NCBI GenBank assembly: GCA_016987375.1
Contig: PJRA01000313.1
Location: forward strand, 2,031,841 to 2,079,163
DNA: 47,323 nucleotides
From: Brachionus koreanus
Taxonomy: Eukaryota; Rotifera; Eurotatoria; Ploima; Brachionidae
Direction of reading: 5' to 3'
Position 1 is the stretch's first letter. Each line of letters opens with the position of its first letter. Under the pieces are notes generated by a model. The model had not been told where the DNA came from. It searched no databases and worked only from the letters and a program-made list of their open reading frames with translations. Of this stretch, positions 1-11,951 are shown in pieces. The position numbers and the translations under genes were made by a program.

Positions 1-924
1 TTTAAAGAGCGCTGTGAAGAAGTGGTAAATTGGTTCAAAAAATTCGATATGGATTTTGCTACTTTATATTTCAATGAACCAGATCATACTGGTCACTCGT
101 ATGGAGCAAACTCAAAAGAATACATGGAAGCAGTAAACTTAATTAATTAGACTAATAAATTAACAGAAAAAAATAATTGAAATAAAAATTATTCTTAAAA
201 GATAAGAGAAGTAGATTGGATAATTGGTTATTTGATTGAACTTTTGAATCAAGCTGAACTAGGTAATAAATTAAACATCATAATTGTGAGTGATCATGGA
301 ATGGCTGATATGAAAAACGAGACAATTTTTGTTTATGATTATGTTGATAAAAATTTGATTGATTCAAATAGAACTATTTTTGGTGTAGTATCAAATATTT
401 ATCCTATAGATAATGATGTTTCAGTAATTTTTTTTAATTTTTTGTTTTTTTAAAATTAAATATTAATTTAGAAAACAAAAGTGTATGAAGCGTTGTCCAA
501 AATTCCGAATCTACGAGTTTTTTACAAAGAAAATATACCAAAAGAGCTTCATTTTCAAAACAGTAAAAGAATAGCTCCTATTGTTGCTATTGCTGATGAA
601 GGTTACGTAATGAACACATTTAAACAAACTCTGAAAGGAAATCATGGTTTTGATAATGAAATAGAAGCTATGAGAGCAGTTTTTTTAGCAAGAGGGCCAG
701 ATTTTAAATCAAATGTGAAAATTAATAACCTGAAAAATGTTGATGTTTATCCATTACTTTGCGAGTTAATGAAAATAGATTGTAATCCGAATAATGGTTC
801 AATGATTCCATTTGAAAATGCTCTCAATCTAAAGAGCAATTCATCAAACGTTAAATATAATTCTTTAAATATTATGGTTGTTTTACTTCTATTTATTTTT
901 AACGTCTTATTTTCACTTGATTAA
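1..924 (+). CDS. Ectonucleotide pyrophosphatase/phosphodiesterase (ENPP4-7 type), 3' part only
   Basis: Alkaline-phosphatase-superfamily ectoenzyme that hydrolyses nucleotide or phospholipid phosphodiesters outside the cell. The 5' part lies before the window. Exons 1-132, 202-423 and 472-924 join in phase 0 across introns of 69 and 48 bp, giving about 269 residues to the stop. Metal-site motifs are visible: EPDHTGHSYG in exon 1 (Asp and His ligands), SDHGM in exon 2 (Asp-His) and GNHGFDNE in exon 3 (His). The chain stops soon after the catalytic domain with no nuclease-like domain, as in ENPP4-7 rather than ENPP1-3. It ends in NSS, then about 20 hydrophobic residues and a four-residue tail, which looks like a GPI-attachment signal or a minimal C-terminal anchor. 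AATAAA lies at 1054-1059. The family is clear; the member and substrate are not. Confidence 0.9.
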
Positions 925-2166
925 AGTTCAATAGAAGAAAATTTAAAGATTTTATAATTTGTAATTTTTGTAGTTTGGTTTCAATTATAAATTTGGATAT
1001 TCGATTGAAAAATTTTTGTTTTTTTAAACTTTGCTTTTATTACAATTCAGTCAAATAAAGTTTAAAATCATGTTTTCAAAATAAATATTTTACAAATTTC
1101 AGGTATATCAAAGCTCAATTTTAATGATCCTGTATTTATAATATCAATTAATTACAGTTTTAATAATTAATATTTTAGTCTTTGATTATTATTTTTATTA
1201 TTTATTTATTTGTTTTTTGCCTCATTGACAAAATTAAAAAAAATACAAAAAAATTTTTTTTTTATTTTTTGATTATGAGCCGAATGAATTAGTCGAGCAT
1301 TAGAAAATAAAATATTTAAATAAATTTTTAGAAATAACTAATGGAAAATCTATAATAGCCGAATGATAAAGATCTAATCGCCCTAAAAAATTAAATTATT
1401 TTTTTATTTTGTACTATAAGATTAACAATTAAAAATATTTAAAAAAATTATTTTAACAGTTTTTTTGAAAATTTTTTTTTTATTATAAAATGAATCAGTC
1501 TCCCTTATTGCCGCAATTTCAGTTGTAAGAAGAGCATCTACCTTATAAACGCATCACAATTAAAAAAAAATATATTTTTAGCGCATTGCCAAAATTTGAT
1601 TAACGCATCAATAAAAAACATTTTTGTTAAAATTAAAAATTTTAACTTTACTAAAGCATTTTCTCCTTTTTTAGGTTGATCACGGTTTTGCTTATTAACA
1701 AATTCTATTTTGTTTTTAAATCTTTTTAGTGTAAGTGAATGAGCACATACTTTGTTCTTCAGATAATATTTGTAGCTACAAGTTTTTAAATATGAATTAA
1801 AAAAATATTCACTAAAGAAAGATACACTGAATTTTTAAATTCAACTCAGTAGGTTAAAATACAACCAATAAATTAAATTTAATGGACTATTACTATAAAT
1901 AATATAATAAAATACAAAAAAAATTTATTTTTTGTTTAAAAAGTTATTAAATTATCAATGATTTTTTTAAAAAAAGATAAAAATCTTGGTTTTATTTGGA
2001 CTAAATATCTATTTATCAAAATTTCTTGAATTAATTACATGTTTTATGCCAATTTATGCTTTATGAGTAACTCATGGACAATTGGCTTTTCAATTTTAAT
2101 AAATTTGTATAATTCACGAATTTCGGATTGAACCTTTAGTTTTTATTGTATTAAATTTAGTTTTTA
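925..2166. other. Intergenic, convergent ENPP / SFI1-like ends
   Basis: AT-rich spacer between the tails of two convergent genes. It holds the probable ENPP polyadenylation signal near 1054 and many short A/T runs. I see no coding exon or repeat family that I can support. Confidence 0.6.
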
Positions 2167-5100
2167 TCAATTATCTTTATTTACTTGATCTTTCTCTTGA
2201 TAGATAGTTTCGCACATGCTTGTTTGATTAATTTCATTTGATTTAATACAGTTTAATAATAGCTTCTCTTGCTCCTTCAACCGTCTAAGTAAAAAATTAG
2301 TATCACATATAATTTTTAACCAAAATTACTTTAATTTATCTGACTTGATAGCTAGAGTCTCTAATCTCTTTTTTAAAATGACCAATTCATTGTCTTTGTT
2401 TGAGCTCTTTTTTATTTTTATTTCGTTATTCAAGCTGTTAGTTGATGAGGAATTTGTAATATTTAAATTTGTAATACTTTTTCCGAAATTTATTTCCTTA
2501 AAGACCTCAGTATTACAAATAGTTGACATACTTGAGGATTTCAAGTCATTTTTCAAGTCGTTGTTCAATTGATTTTCTGAAAATGCTGACTCATTTGAAG
2601 AGTTTAATTTAGGATTTAAAAAAGCACTGGGTGGCAACAGTACTTGATTTACAACCACTTCGTTTGGAACATTAAGATTTTCTTCAATTAATTCATTATT
2701 AATTTCAACAGTTTCAACTATTTTTTCTGCTTGTAGATTTTCTTTAGAGTAATCGATTGATTCAATAAAAGCTGGTTTACGCGGTGCTGGTCTTATTTTT
2801 GTCTTTGAATCTAGATTTTTAAATAAAGTTGTTGGACCAGACATGTTTTCTTTTTTATCTAAACTAACATCCTCTAAAATAGCTGATTTTTTTGACTTAA
2901 CATCTAATAAAACATTTTTAATCTTGGCTATTTTTCTGTCCTGTATTTTGTGCACAGATTTGAATTTGCATTTATTCAACCAGATATTGAAATATTTTGC
3001 CTCTAATTCGACTGAATTAAGCAAAAATTTTTCTTTCAGAATTCGATTTGTTTGGATTCGCCTTGTTTTACTATCCATTGAGAATTTTAAAAATTTTCTT
3101 GAGCACTCTTTTATTATGTCAAATTGACGCATTTCGAGTGCTTGTTTGTATCGCTCTTTTTTTTGTTTTCTAGTCTGAATCCAATTCTGCCATGCAATGA
3201 AACAATTTTTTTGAATGTTAATCGACCATAAAAGCAAAGCTTTTTCATTTTTGTCCCTAATGCTGCACTCATGATCATATTTGGCAGTCCATTTGTAAAA
3301 GATATCCGATTTAAGCCTCATTTCAAAAAACCAACTCGCTTGTTTATCGAGAAGTTTTTTCCTAATCGAAAATTTAAAATAAACTTTAAAAGCTGTAAAA
3401 TATTTTCCTTTTAGTTTATTGTTGTTAAAATTGACAGCAATTTTTTCTTTGTTTTCTTCAGAAATAACTTGGCAACATTTCTTCTGCCAAAAAGTAAATA
3501 AATGGCTCTTGATCAATTTGGACCTGATAATTTCAAATTTATTTATAGTGTTTTGATCATTATATCTTTTTACAGCTTTATCAACACAATAACCGCGCCA
3601 TTCGTAAATAATTTTTATCATCAAATGTTTTAGATAAAATGTGATTGCAATCTCTTCATTTCTTTTTTCGATTTTTTTTTCTTTAACATCATTTATCCAT
3701 AGCAAAAAAAATCGTTGACACTTTTCTTTTTGTTTTTGGGTAAATTTATCAGCAACAATTTGATTTATTTTTTTAAAATTTATAGCTTGAAACTTCCATA
3801 CTGCTAGAGCTTTTTTTTCCAATTTTTTTTTGTAAAAATCATCAGCTAAATTGCATTTGTAAATAAAAAATCTTTTATGCTCAATAAACTTAAAAAAAAA
3901 TAGGAATTTATATCTAAAATTCAAACTTTTTTACTTTTTTCCATGAATCAAAAACAGGAGTACATGTTCGTTTAAAATCATGAATAAGTGCTTTCTTTTC
4001 GTCAATGAATTCTTTTTTCGTTTCTCTATACGATTGTATCCAAAAATTTAGATATTTTTTAAGCAAGTACTTGCGATTCCAAAATTGTGCTCGGTTCTTC
4101 AAGCAATTTTTTGATTAAAATACCAACAAGAAAATATTTGAACAAAAAATAAAATTTAATTTGTAATAGGACAAGCATTTATTAAATATTTCACTCTAAA
4201 ACTATTCATAACTTTGGTATAAAATTAAAGGTACCTGAATAGAATGAAAATTTAAAAAAATGAAATTAATCATGTAATCTTTTTATTTTTTGTTCAAATT
4301 TTTCAAATATTTACTTCATTTAGCTCGTCTCTCAGCATCGAATTGTATTTTTGTGACCAAATTGTAAAAATTTTCGAATGAAGAGATGATTCATGATGCA
4401 AAATTGCCTATAAAAATAAATCAATTTTATAAATAAATTAGATTTCTGACAAAATAAAAATTATTTTTCGATTTATGTGCTAAATAACTTTAATTATAAA
4501 AAAAATAAATAAATAAAATAAAAGAGTTTAAAATAGTGATCAAGCTTCATAAAAACTAGTAGATTTTTATAGATTAAAGTAATAAAATCATTAAGTTGTA
4601 AATTTTAAAAGAAAAATGATTTTACAGTAAGTTGTCTTAATACTTGTAAATTAAAACATGGTTAAACCAAGAAAACATTGTCATCATTGATTTTCAAAGA
4701 CTTAACTATGAGAAAAATCATCGAAAGAAAATGAAAATATAAGATGACTCGGAAAGAGAGGATTGAAAAATGGTAGGCTAGAGAGATAAAAAATTTGGGA
4801 TCAACTGGAAATTTTCACCAATAACATGGAAGAATGGTGATGCACTTAATTATTTTTAGAAGATTAAAATTCTAATTTCTGTTTAAAACTGATAACTAGT
4901 GTTTCTGTGAATCCAAGCTTAACAATTTTAGAATCTGATTCTTCATTAAATGACGATAAAGTTCAATTTTCGAATTGAAAAAAAATTAGTTAAATTTATT
5001 GAAAAAAAAAGAAAAAAAAAGAAGTAACAAAAGACCCTTCCGACCTTTGAATGTTAAAGCATTTTTAACAAAATTATTTCTTAATTTTTTTTTATATGAT

Positions 5101-8100
5101 AAATTTATTCAATTAAGTTTCTTGGCTAAAAAATTTGATCAAAAACCAGAGAGAAATAGAAAAAAAGGTACTAGATTTTGATGAACAAGGCTGTGGAATA
5201 AATTTAGCGAGGGAACTATTCCAGCAAGAACAATTAGCAGACTTAATTTTAAGAAAAAGACTATTAAGAGAATGTTCATTATTGAGAAAATAAAAATATA
5301 GAAAAATGATTAACAATAGTTGTGTATTTTAGCTAATATTCCCTTTGATTAAAAAGAAAAAAAAATTGAAAAATTTAAATCAAAATATTAGATCCATTTT
5401 CTGATCAAAACTTAATTAATTTTTTGCAAAAAGGCCGGCTTGATAGCGGATTTTTTCCGATTTTTTCAATTAATTCAAACCAATTCCTGTTCCGAAAATC
5501 ACATGGCAACATCTGGAGTTTACAATCCAAGCATGGAGACCTTAATCTAAATGCGATATCAAGGCTTTAGATTCTGTGCAACATAGAGCAATAAGAGCAA
5601 ATAGATAGGATTGAATGGACGTTTCAGTTATCAGTTGGATTGGCAAAAGGAGGCCACAGAGGCTACACAAAGCAATAATTGATCAGAAAAAATGATCGCA
5701 GAAGAAACTACTAAATTAATATAGCAGCTAAACTCTGGAGCTCACTATTGGACTACGTCATTCATGCACAATCAATCAATTCTTTCAAAGCTCAAATAGA
5801 TGAACTGTCTAGGCTGTAAAACACAGACATCAGTCATCTCTTGTACATAAATATTAAACATTAACAGACAAAATTTTTGTTCCAAAAATTTTTTAGCTAA
5901 TTTTTAACTCTCAAGTCTATTAATTATTTATTTGTATAACTGTATCGAGCCAAAACTGCTTAAGATTTAAAAATAAATGTCGAACTCAAAATTAATTTAA
6001 ATAAAATATAATAAAAAAACAAACAGTCTTTGATTTTCAGAGACCTAAATTTCTCTATTATGAACGTTTGCCATATAGAAAATTTAAAATTTTTTCTATT
6101 ATCAAATTAAGAGGAAATTTTCTAGTTATTCGAAATTATTACATGTTTAATGAAGAAGAAAATAAACAATAACTTTATTAATCAAAAAATAAAAGTTGAT
6201 ATTATTATTGATATATGAGTAGAATTTAAGCAACAAAAAAAAATTTAATCTGTAAATGGTCAAAACCTTAAAAAACATATTGTTTTGATTATATTTGTTT
6301 AATTGGTAAACAAATATTCATTTAATAAGTTGAAAATAATTTTTTATATGAACGTATTTTAACCTAAATACTAAATGCACATAGTATCTTAGAATAATTT
6401 AATCTTTAAACTAAAATTAAAACAAAAACTTACAATTCTTAGATTCATTTGATATTCGATTGTTTGCTCGTATTTGTTGTACCATTTTTCAAAATATTTA
6501 CCATATGTGTTAGTTCTAAATTAAATAATTTTTATGTTTTATTTTTTTTATTATTTAAGGATTAAATTGAACTTGTAAAACTCTTCGGCCAAACGATGAT
6601 TCTCACGTTTTTTTTGTGTTATCTCGACATAAATTCTTAGCTGTTCAAAGAATTTTCTTACTAGTTTTAAATTTTGAAAAGTAATCGCTATTTTTTCTTT
6701 GGCCTTAAATAAAAAAAAAGTTTTAAGATAATCAAAATTTGTATTTTCAAGTTTACATCTTGTTTCTTTTTTTGTTTGACAAAGTATTTCCATGTACTAA
6801 AACCAGTACGAAAAAGATAAGACTCGTAGTGCTTTTTGGCTTTGAACAAAAGATGCATTGATTTAATTTCATTTCTGTCGTCAAGTCGATCCAACCATTT
6901 ATAGAATACAATTTTCTTACACCAAAAATAGTCGAATTTTTCAGCTTCTTTAACTCTTCCTATTTCATCTTTAACCTCAATTAAATTTTGTTTAATTCCA
7001 TTAAACACCTTGAGTTTAATTTTTCTATTAAAAAATTTAATAGCCTTTGTCTCTTTTATTTTTAAAAGTATTCTAGAATTGTATTCTTAAAAAAATGATT
7101 AAGTTTTTAAAAAAAATCTTAGTCGAATTTTACCTTGCTGCATGTATTTCAAAACTCTATATTTTAGATATGTCTGAGTAAAGCAAGTAATTTCTTCTTC
7201 CAGAAAATATACTCTCATTCTGAATTGATACTTTTGTTGCCAAGTTTGAAATATTCTATAAACTAGTTGGGACTCAGCATAATCGTCCAATTTTTGTTTT
7301 TGTATTTTTTTCTTTCGTCTGTACATAGTATACATTTTAATAGAGGCAAAATGCTTACGCAATAAATTCTCTTTATAAAAATTATCGGCTTTCCTATTTT
7401 TGCGTCGGTCATCTTTTTCATTGACCAATTTAAAATACCAGATTGAATAGCACTAAATTTTTCGTTTTTTAAATTTTCTATTAGTTTTGTTATTAACTTT
7501 ACATTAGATAAGATGAAAAATTGATGATGTCTCTGAGCTATTTCTGTATAATCGTTATTACGAATTTTGTTCAGAAATCTAGTGTGCCAAATTTCAAATA
7601 TCTCTCTATTTTTAAAAGTAAAATTGAACTTTTATTTAGAAAATGGTTGGTAAGGCTTGGTGAAATTCAAATAAAAAATATTTAATTCTTAAAAAATTAT
7701 ATTTTTTTTTTTCATGAGAAACATAATTTCAGGGTAAAAAAGGTTCAACAAAGTATGCTGCTCTTTGTTGTAATATATTTTATTTATTTTAAATTCTGTA
7801 TTTGTATTTGAATTTCACAATACCTTAAGTAGTTACTTTTGAATTTCAGTATTTCTTTTCTCTTTAACAAGATCAAGATTTAGCTTTGCTTTAAGTGAGC
7901 CTTTGTAAAATTTTGTCCATGATAAAAAAAATTTTTTTTTCAAAATCTGAAAATCTAAATGAAAAAAATTAAACAATCTTAGATAAGTCAAATTTTCAAT
8001 TCTATCAGAGCCTAAATAAGAAATTAATACATTTTAATTGTTGTTTTTTTAAATTTTTTCTATTTGTAAGCCTTTTAGCATGATTTATTAATTTAGGTCA

Positions 8101-9220
8101 TATGATTTTTAAAAATATATAAGCTAATGAGTAAAAATCTACAATTTAATTCTTATCTAGGAAAATCTCCTCATTTTTTTCTAACAAATTTTGAATTTTA
8201 ATTTATCAATCTTTAATAACAGTTTTATCTAATAAATCTGAATATTTTTTAAAAGATTTTATAAACTAATCAAAGTGAAATATTTTTTTAAAAAGATATC
8301 TTACAATGAGTATCGGCTTTGTTTATAATTTTTTTTTCATAGATGCTTTCAATTTTAAATTCTGTCCATCTATTCCATACTTTATTATACAAAACATAGC
8401 TAGTTAATTAGATTTAGATTTTTTTTTCGAATTTAAATTAAAATTAATTTTACTTGTGATGACACTCGGCTTTTACATTTAATCTCCATTCATTTCGCTC
8501 AAATTTGATCTCATTTTGCCATTTTTGAATTATTTTTTTTAGAATTTTATTTTTATAAAATTTCCTAAAAATAATTTTTTTAAAAAATAAAATTAAAACT
8601 CAATGATTATGAAATTACTGGGCTTCTGATGGCAGAATAGAATTTTTTTGTGACAAGAATTTATTTTTATTCAAATGTTTTCGGAGCCAGATGTAAGAAA
8701 ATTTTCTGGTTAATATTTTATTGCGTATTTCCTTCAAATTAGCTTCCAACTTTTGTTTTTTTTCTTTTTCAATAATCTTTTTTTGATGAAAAGTAAGAAC
8801 TTGACGAGTAACTGGTCTTGTTAAACTATTCTGAATTTTTTTTGTTCCAGGCACATTTTTTTCTTCATCGTTATTGGGAATAGACTTTTTTTTAATTGTT
8901 TCGTAATTTTTAGGTTTAAATTTATTGTTCACATCATGTTGACGAATTTTTGTAACCGTGAATGTGTTGTTAAACAATTTTTCGACATTTGGTTCTTCAA
9001 CTGGATCAATTGGTTCAAAGTTAACTTTTTTGAGCATCGTAGACCCGAAATTTTTGGTTTTATTTTCACAATTCTCATCTTCACCAGCAGCTTCTAAGTA
9101 AATTTTATCCAACAACTTTCGCTTTTCTTCAACACTGTTTCTTAATTTGACTATGTTATCAATTGTTTGCTGATTGGATTGATTAGATAAAAATTGGTCA
9201 CCTAAATCTATCCGTTTCAT
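2167..9220 (-). CDS. SFI1: SFI1-like centrin-binding repeat protein (13 exons)
   Basis: Predicted centriole/spindle-pole scaffold built of tandem centrin-binding helices. Exons on the minus strand: 9220-8619, 8564-8454, 8399-8305, 7954-7837, 7605-7503, 7452-7134, 7052-6757, 6703-6573, 6515-6434, 4407-4315, 4096-3935, 3888-2330, 2284-2167. All phases agree, giving 1262 residues, close to human SFI1 (about 1240). The middle is a run of repeats with the pattern A..FY....LxKxFxxW...Y, for example FYKENLLRKHF, EEFYKTNTYGKYFEKWYNKY and ADDFYKKKLEKKALAVW. Trp recurs about every 30 residues. The N-terminal 200 residues and the stretch after the repeats are low-complexity. The C-terminus has LLPPSAFL and a final coiled coil (LKKRLETLAIKSDKLKRLKE). 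Weak points: exon 8 uses a GTTCAA donor and exon 11 has a purine-rich acceptor. A related repeat protein such as CCDC191 is the alternative. Confidence 0.75.
5485..5865 (+). mobile_element. Degenerate non-LTR retrotransposon (LINE) 3' fragment
   Basis: A GC-richer island inside the 2-kb ninth intron of the SFI1-like gene, antisense to it. With frame changes and stops it reads like the extreme C-terminus of a Jockey/CR1-clade reverse transcriptase ORF. First comes HLEFTIQAWRP, stop, SKCDIKALDSVQHRAIRA (family form: HLEYAVQxWxPYLKxDIxxLExVQRRAT). Then comes GGHRGYTKQ and, in the same frame, IAAKLWSSLLDYVIHAQSIN followed by SFKAQIDEL (family form: RxxxxWNSLPxxVVxAxSxNSFKxxLD). No reverse-transcriptase core or endonuclease is present. 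It is a dead 5'-truncated copy. The clade is not resolved. Confidence 0.72.
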
Positions 9221-9766
9221 TTTTTTAGTATTAAGTTTTATTTAAAATTTTTCTAAACTATGTCATTAAAAAATTTAAATTCAAAATCAATGCATATTAA
9301 ATATCTAAGTTAACTTTATGATCAAATTTAAACATTTATCTAAATGGCCTTATTTAAATTTGTTGTCGTGGATACCGACATTGACAATAAAATTAGTCTT
9401 CAGTTTTCAAAGATGTTCAACTTTTTTTTAAAATATTTAAAATATGATTAAATTTTTAGATTTATTCAAGTTTTATCAATTCAATTATTAATTTTTTAAA
9501 CGAAAATTTTGGTCGAAATATTATTTTATTGTTCTATGATCAAAATAATTGATTGTTCTATAATTCAATTTAAGCTTTTGTTCTATTTAAATTTATTTTT
9601 AAATCATAAGCACCAAATTTATCCCTTTTGGTGACCTCCAAAAATTAAATAAAATCAAACAAAAATGTTTATCATTAATAATCTATTGTAAAAATCATTA
9701 AACCTAAAAAGTAAGTGATCACATCTCAAAAAGATTAAATTAATCTTTTTTTAATTTTTCTTTAGG
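9221..9766. promoter_or_regulatory. Divergent intergenic region with 5' UTR intron
   Basis: Spacer between the head of the SFI1-like gene and the micropeptide gene at 9767. It presumably carries both promoters. A consensus GTAAGT donor at 9711 pairs with TTTCTTTAG ending at 9765, leaving one base before the ATG. This is either a 5' UTR intron or a trans-splice acceptor; both are inferences. Confidence 0.4.
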
Positions 9767-9913
9767 ATGTTGATCTATTGGGCAGTGAGTTTGTTAATGA
9801 GCTCTGATTTGACGTTCGTAATGGCTTTAATAATTGTTGGAATGATTATGATGTCCTTAATATTACTTATGGATATGAATGTTGATTACAATGAAAATCA
9901 AATTATATTTTAG
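9767..9913 (+). CDS. 48-aa single-pass membrane micropeptide
   Basis: Short single-exon frame of 48 residues beginning MLIYWAVSLLMSSDL. It is unusually hydrophobic, with a run of about 23 apolar residues (around positions 17-38, many Met, Leu and Ile) and a short polar acidic tail (NVDYNENQ). I do not recognise the family. Support for a real gene is the intron or trans-splice acceptor one base before the ATG, AATAAA at 9928-9933 just after the stop, and a coherent membrane protein in a region where random frames rarely look like this. It lies 123 bp upstream of the secreted-protein gene on the same strand. Small size keeps confidence moderate. Confidence 0.45.
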   Translation: MLIYWAVSLLMSSDLTFVMALIIVGMIMMSLILLMDMNVDYNENQIIF

Positions 9914-10035
9914 AAATATTTACCTGAAATAAATTCTTTTAAAATGTGTTTTTGTTTTTACCCAGATTCCTTAATTAAGCCTTGTTCCAGATTCTAAAAT
10001 AAGCCTGAAAATAAAACATATAAAATCTAATTTAA

Positions 10036-10518
10036 ATGATATTTGGATTCATTCAAAAGATGAAAATTAAAATTTACGTTTTTATTGGTTTAATTCAAAT
10101 ACTGAATCTAAAAGCCTTACCTCGAGTGTTCAAAAGACAAGCTAATCAATTCGAGACTATTGATGTATCATTGATAACCCCTGACCAAAGCATGATTTTA
10201 AACCCCCAAATAGAAATTCAGTCAACCACATTACCAACCTTGGTTGATCAATTTTCTACTTTTCCAGCCTTTGTCATTACTGATCAACAAAACTTATCGC
10301 CACCAGTTATTATAGCAACTCCAATAATTGCTTCTTTAGAAAGCGATGAAAGTGATTCAGTTGAGAGATTAATATTGAACGTCACGCAAGCAACAACTGA
10401 AATAGCCCAAATTAGCCCAACATCAAATTTGATAGAACTAATTACTCAAACACCGGTTTTAGATCCAAATCAACAAGTTTTTACATTTATCAACTCAGAT
10501 TCGATTGAAAATTTTTAG
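10036..10518 (+). CDS. Secreted Thr/Pro/Gln-rich protein with dibasic processing site
   Basis: One open frame of 160 residues. A methionine at residue 9 (MKIKIYVFIGLIQIL) starts a convincing signal peptide ending at LKALP, so translation may begin there rather than at the first ATG. Just after it comes RVFKRQ, a dibasic Lys-Arg site suited to furin or prohormone convertase cleavage, leaving a mature chain that starts with Gln. The mature part is rich in Thr, Pro, Gln, Ile and acidic residues, without cysteines, and has an N-glycosylation site (NVTQ). It could be a secreted matrix or mucin-like protein or a peptide precursor. I do not recognise it. AATAAA follows at 10535-10540, 17 bp after the stop. 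Confidence 0.6.
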   Translation: MIFGFIQKMKIKIYVFIGLIQILNLKALPRVFKRQANQFETIDVSLITPDQSMILNPQIEIQSTTLPTLVDQFSTFPAFVITDQQNLSPPVIIATPIIASLESDESDSVERLILNVTQATTEIAQISPTSNLIELITQTPVLDPNQQVFTFINSDSIENF

Positions 10519-11951
10519 TCAAAAAAATTTCAAGAATAAAAATTTAAATTTTTTAATTTTTAAACCAATTTTTTTCTAAAAACTAATCATATATTCCTGA
10601 TTAATCTTTTTGTCAATTTTTCATAACTTACTCATTTTTATTTGAAAATTTCGTTTCTATTAGATAAATAGAGCGTGATTTCTGAAGTAAATTGAAATTG
10701 GGTGTTTTTGTCTAGTTAGAGTTTTTAAAATATTGTTCTCTTGTATGAAACACTGAAACACAAAAAATAAAATATTGTTGTTATTTTTGGGAAAAATTCT
10801 ATTCAATCTTGTCAGTTTGAACTTTATTTGAAATTTGTGCTTTTGGATTTGAAAATCGATAGTTTTATAGTACCTAAGTAACTAAGTAAGGTTAAATTTT
10901 AGAAATATCGTTAAATAAAAATTAAATAGATTTTTAAATGCAAAAATATTTTAGTTTAAAAATTTATAAAAATAATATGATATATTTAATATTAGTCAGA
11001 AATTTGCCCAATAAAGTTTAAAGACAATATTTAACAATATTTTTCTAACTAAAGAAAAAAAATTACCATTTAGTCGAAGTCTAACAATTTGAAAGCTTAT
11101 TGAAAATGATTGATGTCTTTATTTTCTATTGATATGTCTAAAATTAGGTTCCAGTGCTAACTTAAAGCTTATATTAGGTGAAATTTACTAATACGTCATA
11201 AATAATAAATTAACTCACGCAAGTGAAATCATTTTCGGGAGTTTATATACTTAGTTAAAATTTAAATCTTATCTATTTTAGATGATTTTTGCATGGATAA
11301 ATTTCATCAACATTTGATTTAAATTTTTAAAAAGTAAATTAATAGATTTTCAAATGAACAAAAAAAAATCAAACAGATAAGTTAAAGGATGAGTTTGATA
11401 TTAAGAAAAAACGCTATAGGCTTGATTTAACTTTATTTTACTGAATTTTAATTAGAACCATACTAAAAATTAATTGCATAATTTTTCAAGTGACATATTT
11501 TTAAAATTTGAAAACAATTCAAATAATTAGATAGAAAACTAAATTTTCCTAATTGGTTTCAAGTTTTTTTTGGTTAAAATTTTCAAAATGAAGCAATTTA
11601 AAACTATGTTTCTTAATGGTCAAGAAGATACCATTTTATTTGAAACTCTATATTACAGAGACTAATTGCAACAATAGATTGTTTGATATGGTTAATTTTA
11701 AAATATCATTACACAATATAAGCTTGATTTGACACAGACATGTTTGTCCAAAGGGGTGATCATCTTATAAAGTAAAAATTTTACGCTTAGATTTCATATT
11801 TAAGTTTATCTTAAGACATAAAAAATGTTTATTTCAATCAAATTTATCTTTGATAAAATAAATTAAGAATATGAAAAGATTTTTCAACATTTTTATCTAG
11901 AATAAAATAAATATTATTTTTAGAATTAATTAAAAACGTTCAAGAATCGAA
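10519..11951. other. Intergenic
   Basis: 1.4 kb of AT-rich spacer with no supportable coding exon. Near the right end (about 11905-11923) a T-rich stretch ending TTTTTAG resembles a splice or trans-splice acceptor about 30 bp before the next ATG. Confidence 0.5.

Noticed and set aside
4999..5181. A Lys/Arg-rich 60-codon frame in the SFI1-like intron
   Set aside because: Made of A-runs, antisense to the host gene, without start or splice context; low complexity explains it.
9352..9460. A short frame starting MALFKFVVVDTD on the plus strand
   Set aside because: Ends within about 35 codons, has no credible donor and no poly(A) signal; it probably lies in the divergent promoter region.
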